Notes under the pieces: generated by a model
Database searches by the model: none
Told to the model about the DNA's origin: nothing
What the model saw: the letters and a program-made list of their open reading frames with translations, nothing else
In this document: in pieces, positions 6,996 through 12,434 of the stretch
Position numbering within the stretch: the stretch's first letter is position 1
Layout of the letters: every line of letters starts with the position of its first letter
Program-made: the position numbers and the translations under genes
Assembly: GCA_945865705.1 (NCBI GenBank)
Contig: CAMBEY010000056.1
Coordinates: 1-12,434, forward strand
From: Candidatus Sulfopaludibacter sp. SbA3
GTDB lineage: Bacteria; Acidobacteriota; Terriglobia; 2-12-FULL-54-10
Length of the DNA: 12,434 nt
Direction of reading: 5' to 3'

Positions 6996-8471
6996 ATGGT
7001 CAAACCCAATTCCGGAGCGCCGCTACGCGTGCTCTTCGCCGCCTCCGAGGGCGTGCCGTTTTCGAAGACGGGTGGGCTGGCCGACGTGATCGGCGCGCTA
7101 CCTCAGGCGCTGGCTGCGCGCGGCGTGGAAGTTGCCGTGGTGCTGCCGCGACACCGGTCAACGCAAAGCAAAACATTCAAGGAGCTGGTTTCGGGCGTAA
7201 CCGTCACGCTTGGCGCGCATCAGCACACTTTCCGTATATTGGAGGCTCCGCGGCGCGCACTGAAGAGCGGCTCGGTGCGCTGGATATTCGTCGATTATCC
7301 GCCATACTTTGACCGCGAATCACTCTATGTGGGAGCAGGCGGCAAGGATTACCCCGACAATCCAGAGCGCTTCAGCCTGTTTTCGCGCGCGGTGCTGGAA
7401 GTAGCCAAGTCGATCTTTCCAGCCGATGTGATTCATTGCCACGACTGGCAGGCGGGACTCGTCCCCGTGCTGCTCCGCACAGACTACGTTGACGACCCCG
7501 AGTTGTCTAATACGCGGACTTTACTGACCATTCACAATCTCGCCTTTCAGGGATTGTTTCCACCAGATGCGTTGCTGCGAGCCGGACTGAGCTTGGACTT
7601 GTCCCGCATCGATGGGTTGGAGTTCTATGGGAGCGTGAGTTTTCTGAAAGGCGCGCTGATCTATGCTGACTCCATCAGCACGGTCAGCCCGACATACGCC
7701 AGCGAGATTCAGACGCCGGAGTTCGGCTGCGGCCTCGACGGCGTACTCGCCGCGCGCGCGGGCCAGGTGCATGGAATCCTGAACGGCGCGGATTACAAGG
7801 AGTGGGACCCGGCCCGCGACCGGTTCATCGCCGCTAAATATAGAAAGAAGAATCTTTCAGGCAAGGCCGAGTGCAAACGCGATCTGCTGCGCGAGTTCGG
7901 ATTTCCGGAGACCGATGTCCATGCTCCGCTATTTGGCATCGTTTCCAGGCTGACTCGGCAAAAAGGCTCAGACCTGATTGCGGAAGTAGCTCCGTTGTTG
8001 ATGAAGGAAAATCTGCGGTTGGCCGTACTCGGCACGGGAGAACCAGAGTACGAAGCGTTGTTCCGCACGCTGGCGCGCGACTATCCCGACCGAGTTGGAG
8101 TTCGAATAGTCTATGACGACGCGCTGGCGCATAAGGTGGAGGCCGGTGCGGATATGTTCCTCATGCCGTCGCATTACGAGCCGTGCGGACTGAATCAGAT
8201 TTACAGCCTGCGCTACGGCACTGTGCCTGTGGTACGGGACGTTGGCGGCCTCTCGGACACGGTGGAGGACTATGATCCTGCGACTGGCGAGGGCACCGGG
8301 TTCCGCTTTACCAAATACACCGGCACAGCCATGCTGGAGGCGGTGCGGCGCGCCATGTTACTGTTTCGAAATCCCGAACGGTGGAAGCAGATCATGTTGA
8401 ACGGCATGAAAAAAGACTTCTCATGGGCGCGCTCAGCGGAAGCCTATGAGACGCTTTACCGCGAAATGTAG
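6996..8471 (+). CDS. glgA: Glycogen synthase (ADP-glucose type)
   Basis: This family GT5 enzyme adds glucose from ADP-glucose to the non-reducing end of alpha-1,4-glucan in glycogen storage. The 491-residue product shows the complete bacterial GlgA pattern. The N-terminal FSKTGGLADV (22-31) contains the ADP-glucose-binding Lys24; then come HCHDWQAGL (147-155), TIHNLAFQG (178-186) and STVSPTYA (228-235). The C-terminal Rossmann domain has GIVSRLTRQKG (314-324), LGTGEPEYE (345-353) and SHYEPCGLNQIYSLRYG (392-408), where Glu395 is the probable catalytic residue. Length matches the family norm of about 480 residues. The start is the third in-frame candidate, supported by GAGAGGG just upstream. 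It is transcribed divergently from tkt; PGI in the same window supplies the glucose 6-phosphate from which ADP-glucose is made. No other glg gene is adjacent. Confidence 0.95.
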   Translation: MVKPNSGAPLRVLFAASEGVPFSKTGGLADVIGALPQALAARGVEVAVVLPRHRSTQSKTFKELVSGVTVTLGAHQHTFRILEAPRRALKSGSVRWIFVDYPPYFDRESLYVGAGGKDYPDNPERFSLFSRAVLEVAKSIFPADVIHCHDWQAGLVPVLLRTDYVDDPELSNTRTLLTIHNLAFQGLFPPDALLRAGLSLDLSRIDGLEFYGSVSFLKGALIYADSISTVSPTYASEIQTPEFGCGLDGVLAARAGQVHGILNGADYKEWDPARDRFIAAKYRKKNLSGKAECKRDLLREFGFPETDVHAPLFGIVSRLTRQKGSDLIAEVAPLLMKENLRLAVLGTGEPEYEALFRTLARDYPDRVGVRIVYDDALAHKVEAGADMFLMPSHYEPCGLNQIYSLRYGTVPVVRDVGGLSDTVEDYDPATGEGTGFRFTKYTGTAMLEAVRRAMLLFRNPERWKQIMLNGMKKDFSWARSAEAYETLYREM

Positions 8472-8484
8472 GCAAATCGCCATC

Positions 8485-8623
8485 GCGGTCACAGAGCCGC
8501 GCGCGCCAGCAAGCGGACACGCCCGAAGGCAAGAAACGGGCAAAACTTGCCCGAGCCTCGACGAATGAACATCATGCCCGCGCCGACGTGTCCACTTGCT
8601 GACGCGCGTGGCTCCGTGACGGC
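8485..8623. repeat. Long imperfect palindrome after glgA
   Basis: The arms 8485-8521 and 8587-8623 are reverse complements at 32 of 37 positions, around a 65-base centre. The centre carries its own short perfect hairpin, CGGGCAA-AAC-TTGCCCG (8537-8553). The element starts 13 bp after the glgA stop. I recall similar GTCACGGAGCC and GCGCGTCAGCAAG palindromes between genes in Acidobacteriota, so it is probably a dispersed REP or MITE-like repeat. Flanking direct repeats are not clear. There is no T run, so any terminator role would be through structure alone. Confidence 0.75.
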
Positions 8624-8648
8624 ACTGTAAGCCCAATCAAATCTGCGG

Positions 8649-8654
8649 TACAAT
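8649..8654 (+). promoter_or_regulatory. Possible -10 box of the trx promoter
   Basis: TACAAT, a five-of-six match to TATAAT, lies about 105 bp before the trx start and just after the palindrome. No acceptable -35 box is present at 16-18 bases upstream, so the call is weak. The leader it would produce contains a small hairpin (8701-8723) whose inner stem is GCCC-TGCT-GGGC. Confidence 0.25.
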
Positions 8655-8743
8655 AATTAGTTGCATCAAACGATTTACACCGCGCATCCAATTGCAGGAC
8701 GCACAGCCCTGCTGGGCGCGTGCAGCAGCGGTAAGGCATTGAC

Positions 8744-8750
8744 GAGGAGG
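8744..8750 (+). promoter_or_regulatory. Shine-Dalgarno site of trx
   Basis: GAGGAGG nine bases before ATG at 8760. It fixes the 108-residue thioredoxin start against a longer in-frame reading from 8661 whose extra 33 residues look noncoding. Confidence 0.75.
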
Positions 8751-8759
8751 AAGTTGAAC

Positions 8760-9086
8760 ATGTCCGCAAATGTTCTGGAAGTAACGGATCAGAATTTCGA
8801 CGCGGAGGTCCTGAAATCTTCCCAGCCTGTTCTGGTGGATTTCTGGGCGGCCTGGTGCGGTCCCTGCCGCATGATTGCGCCCACTGTGGAGGCGATCGCG
8901 GGAGACTACATCGGCAAAGCCGTGGTAGCCAAAATGAACGTGGATGAGAATCAGGCGGTGCCGGGCAAGTATGGCATCCGAAGCATTCCGACGCTGCTGT
9001 TATTCAAGGACGGCGAGGTGCGCGGACAGATTGTCGGCGCGCAAGGCCGCGAAGCGATCGAGAGTCTGATCAAGCAGAACCTGTAA
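8760..9086 (+). CDS. trxA: Thioredoxin
   Basis: This small cytoplasmic dithiol-disulfide oxidoreductase would be reduced by thioredoxin reductase and pass electrons to ribonucleotide reductase, peroxiredoxins and other proteins. The 108-residue product is the standard single-domain length. The active site WCGPC occupies 32-36, preceded by VDFWAA, and the cis-proline block is RSIPTLLLF with Pro77. The GQIVGAQ stretch near 90-96 matches the usual GxxxGA turn. There is no signal peptide or membrane anchor, so a cytoplasmic form rather than a periplasmic thiol protein is expected. The start has a strong Shine-Dalgarno sequence. The gene has its own long leader after the palindrome and is 197 bp from purA, so it may be transcribed alone. 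The symbol trxA is assigned by family; other trx paralogues may exist. Confidence 0.94.
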   Translation: MSANVLEVTDQNFDAEVLKSSQPVLVDFWAAWCGPCRMIAPTVEAIAGDYIGKAVVAKMNVDENQAVPGKYGIRSIPTLLLFKDGEVRGQIVGAQGREAIESLIKQNL

Positions 9087-9242
9087 AGTTTCCATGAATT
9101 GCGGATGAGTTTCTTCCGCGAATTCGCCCACCCATACCGAAATAACCCACGCGGATGCGCCAATGAGGTGCATTCGTGTGCGTTTTGTGCTGTGGCTTTT
9201 ATATGTTGTAACGGGCGTGAAAGCAGTTTAGCATTGGCTTGG

Positions 9243-9269
9243 AAGGCTGCCGCGGCAGCCTTGATTTTT
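9243..9269 (+). terminator. Terminator-like hairpin in the purA leader
   Basis: A perfect 20-bp palindrome (9243-9262, stem AAGGCTGC, loop CGCG, stem GCAGCCTT) is followed by GA and five Ts (9265-9269). It is a credible Rho-independent terminator for transcripts coming from trx, although it lies 156 bp beyond the trx stop. Because it ends only five bases before the purA ribosome site, it could alternatively act as an attenuator in a purA leader. Confidence 0.55.
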
Positions 9270-9283
9270 GTGAACAGGAATAT

Positions 9284-10591
9284 ATGAGCACAGTCATCAT
9301 TATCGGCGCGCAGTGGGGCGATGAAGGCAAGGGCAAGATCGTCGACTATCTGGCCAACCGCTTCGACATTGTCGCGCGCTACTCCGGCGGACATAACGCC
9401 GGCCATACCATGGCCATCGGCGCGGAGAAGTTTGTCCTGCAACTGGTCCCGTCCGGCATTCTGCGGCCTGGAAAAAGAGCCGTGATCGGCAACGGAGTTG
9501 TCGTTGATCCCGCCGCGTTGTTGAAAGAGATTGACGGGTTGGAAGCTCGCGGGGTAACCGTTCGCGACCGCCTGTTTGTCAGTGATCGCGCGCATCTGAT
9601 ATTTCCATATCACCGCCTGGTCGAGCAAGAACTTGAGAACGCTCCCGGCCGAACGCATATCGGCACCACGATGAAGGGCATCGGCCCGGCTTATCAGGAC
9701 AAGGTGGCCCGGCTCGGCGTGCGCGTGGGCGATAGTCTCGACGCGACCAACTTTCGCGCGCTGGTGGGTCGTGTGGTGGAGGACCGCCGCAACCTTCTGC
9801 GCGGCATGGGCAGTGTGGCCACCATCGACGGCGAGGCCATCGTGAGCGATTATCTGGCCATGTGCGAGCGCTTGCGCCCGCTCATCACCGACACCGCCGG
9901 ACTGCTTAATCGTGAGATCAAGGCGGGCAAGTCCGTGTTGATGGAAGGTGCGCAGGGCACGCTGCTGGATGTGGACCACGGCACTTATCCCTTTGTTACT
10001 TCCTCCAACGCCACTGCCGGCGGCGCTTGCACCGGCACAGGCATCCCGCCGACCAGCATCACGGCTGCCGTGGGTGTGTCTAAGGCTTACGCTACGCGCG
10101 TCGGTGCGGGGCCATTCCCCAGCGAGGATACCGGCCCAATCGGCGAGGCACTGCGCAAGGGCGGCAATGAATTCGGTTCTGTAACGGGACGCGCACGGCG
10201 CTGTGGCTGGATTGATTTGCCGGTGCTGCGCTACAGCGCGGCCATCAACGGGCTCAGCAGCCTGATTATCACCAAGCTCGACGTACTCGATGCCTTCGAC
10301 GAAATTCGCGTCTGCACTGCATACGAGCTCGATGGCGCGACGGTGCATGAATTGCCCGCGTCCATTCAGGCCTGGGAGCGTTTGAAGCCCATCTACAAGA
10401 CGCTGCCCGGATGGAAGAGTTTGACATTCGGCGTTACTCGCTTCGAAGACTTGCCCGCGCAGGCGCGCTCCTACATGGACTACCTGGAGGGCGAACTGGG
10501 TATCGAGGCCTCGATCATCTCCACCGGTCCGGAGCGCGACCAGAGCATCGTGCGCACCGGCACGCGGCTGGAGCAGATACTGCCCCGCTGA
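9284..10591 (+). CDS. purA: Adenylosuccinate synthetase
   Basis: This enzyme joins IMP and aspartate using GTP to form adenylosuccinate, the first committed step from IMP to AMP. The 435-residue product is a full-length PurA. It begins with GAQWGDEGKGK (8-18), the GTP P-loop with the catalytic Asp13, then YSGGHNAGHT (36-45) with His41. IGTTMKGIGPAY (about 125-136), EGAQGTLLDVDHGTYP, the TGxARRCGWID block near the aspartate site, and the terminal STGPERDQ guanine-recognition region are all present. The start at 9284 has AGGA only four bases upstream, and a longer reading from 9239 would run through the terminator-like palindrome, so it is rejected. The stop lies 29 bp before moeA, suggesting that purA, moeA and moaC form one transcript. 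Confidence 0.96.
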   Translation: MSTVIIIGAQWGDEGKGKIVDYLANRFDIVARYSGGHNAGHTMAIGAEKFVLQLVPSGILRPGKRAVIGNGVVVDPAALLKEIDGLEARGVTVRDRLFVSDRAHLIFPYHRLVEQELENAPGRTHIGTTMKGIGPAYQDKVARLGVRVGDSLDATNFRALVGRVVEDRRNLLRGMGSVATIDGEAIVSDYLAMCERLRPLITDTAGLLNREIKAGKSVLMEGAQGTLLDVDHGTYPFVTSSNATAGGACTGTGIPPTSITAAVGVSKAYATRVGAGPFPSEDTGPIGEALRKGGNEFGSVTGRARRCGWIDLPVLRYSAAINGLSSLIITKLDVLDAFDEIRVCTAYELDGATVHELPASIQAWERLKPIYKTLPGWKSLTFGVTRFEDLPAQARSYMDYLEGELGIEASIISTGPERDQSIVRTGTRLEQILPR

Positions 10592-10620
10592 GGCGCGGCT
10601 CTTTTGGACTGAAGCCCCAC

Positions 10621-11832
10621 ATGGCTGTCATGAAATTTCAAGCCGCGCGCGAACTCGTCATTGAGCGAGTCCGCAGCTCCAAGCCCTCCCTTCAGACTGA
10701 ATTAATTCCCTTGCAGAATGCCCGCACTCGCGTGCTCGCCCAGGCCGTTTCCGCTGACCGCGACCTTCCTCCATTTCCGCGATCCACTCGCGATGGCTAC
10801 GCTGTCCACGCCGCCGATGTATCGGCGACCCCGGCCCAACTGCGCCTGAGGGGACAGGCTCGCGCGGGCGTTTCATTTGATGGTGCGGTTGGCGCGGGCG
10901 ATTGCGTCGAGATCATGACCGGCGCGCCCTTGCCTGCTGGAGCGAACGCAGTGGTGATGGTCGAGAGGACCAGTGCCGCTGGCGAGTATGTGTTGATCAA
11001 CAAGGCGGTCGTCGTTGGAGAGAATGTCGTTGCGCAGGGCAGTGAAGCGAGTCGCGGCGAGTCGCTTCTCGCTCCCGGTCGCCGCCTCGGTTACGCCGAA
11101 ATTGCCATGATCGCGGCTGTGGGGTTGCGGGAGATCAGCGTATATAAACCTCCGACGGTGGCGATTCTTCCCACCGGTGATGAGATTGTCGAACTGGATG
11201 TTGCGCCCGGCCCCTTTGAGATTCGCAACAGCAACAGCTATTCGTTGCAAGCGCAGACTCAGGCGGCGGGCGGCATCCCTGTGCCGCTGGGCATTGCGGA
11301 AGACCGCGAAGATCGTCTGCGCGAAATGATTGAGCGGGGTCTTGAGTACGACGTGCTTTTGCTGAGCGGCGGCGTCTCGGCAGGCAAGTTTGATCTGGTC
11401 GAGCCGGTACTCGCGCAGCTCGGCGCGGAATTCTATTTTGACGGTGTGAATATCCAGCCCGGTCGCCCGCTGGTATTCGGCAGAGTGGGCCGGACATTCA
11501 TCTTTGGCTTGCCGGGCAATCCGCTTTCCACGATGGTGACGTTTGAGATCTTCGTCCGCCCCGCGCTGGCGTTGCTGGCTGGCGAAATGACCGCTCCTCT
11601 CATCTTTACGCGCGCGCGTTTAACCCGCGACCTGCAACGCAAAGCTGGGCTCGCGGGATTTCTTCCTGCAATACTTGAAGGGAACTACTACGAACCGGAG
11701 GTGAGTCCGGTAGAATGGAAAGGTTCCGGCGATGTGGTCAGCCTAACCCGCGCGAACTGTTTCCTGGCCATTCCGGAGGAAGCGGGCGAACTGAAGGCCG
11801 GCGAGTGGGTCTCGGTAATGATGAGGCAATGA
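10621..11832 (+). CDS. moeA: Molybdopterin molybdenumtransferase MoeA
   Basis: MoeA inserts molybdate into adenylylated molybdopterin, the last common step of molybdenum cofactor synthesis. The 403-residue product has the family's usual length and block order: PFPRSTRDGYAV (51-62), IMTGAPLPAGANAVVMVE (98-115), a QGSEASRGE stretch (139-147), LPTGDEIV (183-190), NSNSYSL (203-209), LSGGVSAGKFDLVE (248-261), QPGRPLVFG (279-287) and FGLPGNPLSTMVTFE (295-309). Some positions differ from the common consensus: STRDGYAV in place of SxMDGYAV, and GGVSAGKFD in place of GGVSxGxxD. These look like clade variation, since the surrounding residues are kept. The start has only a weak ribosome site (GGACTGAAG); a second ATG is three codons on. 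It lies 29 bp after purA and just before moaC. Confidence 0.93.
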   Translation: MAVMKFQAARELVIERVRSSKPSLQTELIPLQNARTRVLAQAVSADRDLPPFPRSTRDGYAVHAADVSATPAQLRLRGQARAGVSFDGAVGAGDCVEIMTGAPLPAGANAVVMVERTSAAGEYVLINKAVVVGENVVAQGSEASRGESLLAPGRRLGYAEIAMIAAVGLREISVYKPPTVAILPTGDEIVELDVAPGPFEIRNSNSYSLQAQTQAAGGIPVPLGIAEDREDRLREMIERGLEYDVLLLSGGVSAGKFDLVEPVLAQLGAEFYFDGVNIQPGRPLVFGRVGRTFIFGLPGNPLSTMVTFEIFVRPALALLAGEMTAPLIFTRARLTRDLQRKAGLAGFLPAILEGNYYEPEVSPVEWKGSGDVVSLTRANCFLAIPEEAGELKAGEWVSVMMRQ

Positions 11833-11863
11833 CGAGTGAGGAGTGCTTTAAAATACGTGGGGC

Positions 11864-11869
11864 AGAGGA
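11864..11869 (+). promoter_or_regulatory. Shine-Dalgarno site supporting a TTG start of moaC
   Basis: AGAGGA five bases before TTG at 11875. Competing in-frame GTG codons at 11836 and 11857 have more distant purine-rich sites, so the choice is not certain. Confidence 0.4.
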
Positions 11870-11874
11870 TAACA

Positions 11875-12408
11875 TTGCGAAAGATAGATAAATCTCCAGT
11901 ACTCTCTCACTTTGATGCCGATGGATCGGTGCGTATGGTGGACGTCTCCGGCAAGCAGTCCACGGCGCGGCGTGCTCGCGCGCAGGGGTTTGTGAAGATG
12001 TCGGCGGTGGTGCTTCGGCAATTGCCGCGCAACCCCAAGGGCAATCCCCTGGAGATCGCTCGCATCGCCGGAATTGCCGCGGCCAAGCAGACTTCCGCGC
12101 TGATCCCTCTCTGCCACCCGCTGCCGCTGACGCATGTAGACGTGCAAGTGCGCGTCGTGCGAAAGGGCAAGCCAACCGGAGTGCGCATCGAGGCAACGGC
12201 GGCCACCGAAGCGCCCACGGGAGTGGAGATGGAAGCACTCACGGCGGTGAGCGTGGCGGCGCTGACTTTGTACGATATGTGCAAGGCCGTTGACAAGTCC
12301 ATCACAATTACCGATATTTGCTTGTTGGAAAAATCCGGAGGCAAAAGTGGAGTCTTCCGTAGACCTCTGTCCTCCGGGGCAGGCAAGCTGAAGAAGGCCA
12401 CCAGATAA
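11875..12408 (+). CDS. moaC: Cyclic pyranopterin monophosphate synthase
   Basis: MoaC converts the 3',8-cyclo-GTP product made by MoaA into cyclic pyranopterin monophosphate, the first stable intermediate of molybdenum cofactor. Counting from TTG at 11875 the product has 177 residues, slightly above the usual 155-165. Family blocks are complete: LSHFDADG (10-17), MVDVSGK (21-27), ARIAGIAAAKQTSALIPLCHPL (split across 62-83), TGVEMEALTAVSVAAL (115-130), YDMCKAVDK (133-141) and KSGGKSG (153-159). The last 18 residues are a basic tail not expected in the core fold. The frame is open to a GTG at 11836, three bases after the moeA stop, which would add 13 residues without family resemblance; TTG has the better ribosome site. 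It follows moeA directly, and the next gene starts one base after its stop, so translation is probably coupled. Confidence 0.94.
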   Translation: MRKIDKSPVLSHFDADGSVRMVDVSGKQSTARRARAQGFVKMSAVVLRQLPRNPKGNPLEIARIAGIAAAKQTSALIPLCHPLPLTHVDVQVRVVRKGKPTGVRIEATAATEAPTGVEMEALTAVSVAALTLYDMCKAVDKSITITDICLLEKSGGKSGVFRRPLSSGAGKLKKATR

Positions 12409-12409
12409 C

Positions 12410-12434
12410 ATGTCCAAAGCGAAGGTATCCGTGG
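12410..12434 (+). CDS. Start of a further gene, cut by the window edge
   Basis: An ATG one base after the moaC stop opens a frame reading MSKAKVSV before the window ends. The tight spacing suggests it belongs to the moaC transcript. The lysine then hydrophobic strand would suit the start of a MogA/MoaB-type protein, but eight residues cannot identify it. Confidence 0.45.

Noticed and set aside
6815..7312. 165-codon plus-strand frame in another phase over the glgA start
   Set aside because: Its composition is arginine- and alanine-rich and patternless, while the overlapping frame encodes the conserved GlgA N-terminus.
8951..10348. 465-codon open frame antisense to purA and the end of trx
   Set aside because: It lies opposite two certain genes, its translation resembles no family, and long antisense frames are common in GC-rich coding DNA.

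Overview
The window reads as ordinary chromosome of a moderately GC-rich bacterium with no plasmid, phage or complete IS content. I infer Acidobacteriota. The reasons are the two intergenic palindrome types (one built on CCTGAGCGAAGCGAAGGA, one on a GTCACGGAGCC/GCGCGTCAGCAAG core), which I associate from memory with genomes of that phylum, and the style of the proteins. No 16S or marker search could be run, so the assignment is tentative.

The left half (189-6705) is entirely minus-strand. Read in transcription order it holds transketolase (tkt), a small four-helix membrane protein 15 bp behind it, ribose-5-phosphate isomerase B (rpiB), an unrecognised 330-residue protein, and glucose-6-phosphate isomerase (pgi). 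Three of the five are sugar-phosphate enzymes linking the non-oxidative pentose phosphate pathway with upper glycolysis. No transaldolase lies in the window, and the PGI is free-standing although it resembles the PGI half of transaldolase-PGI fusions. The unrecognised protein carries two motifs, NHFDEDG and SGGHWTFDG, that recall the DHH and DHHA1 signatures of DHH-family phosphoesterases; this is the most interesting coding observation.

The right half (6996-12434) is entirely plus-strand: glycogen synthase (glgA), thioredoxin (trx), adenylosuccinate synthetase (purA), then molybdenum cofactor genes moeA and moaC, and the first eight codons of another gene at the right edge. A divergent intergenic region (6706-6995) separates the halves and carries a possible glgA promoter. 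purA, moeA and moaC are closely spaced and probably co-transcribed. The glgA-trx and trx-purA gaps are larger and contain palindromes.

The noncoding DNA is the most distinctive part. Between rpiB and the membrane-protein gene lies a 165-bp element (3751-3915) with imperfect terminal inverted repeats, a 36-bp-arm inner hairpin and a direct repeat GGCATA on both sides, as expected of a MITE-like insertion. A second long imperfect palindrome with 37-bp arms follows glgA (8485-8623). A shorter nested palindrome lies between the 330-residue gene and rpiB (3144-3188). A perfect 20-bp palindrome followed by a T run sits just ahead of purA (9243-9269). I found no tRNA, rRNA, CRISPR array or origin.
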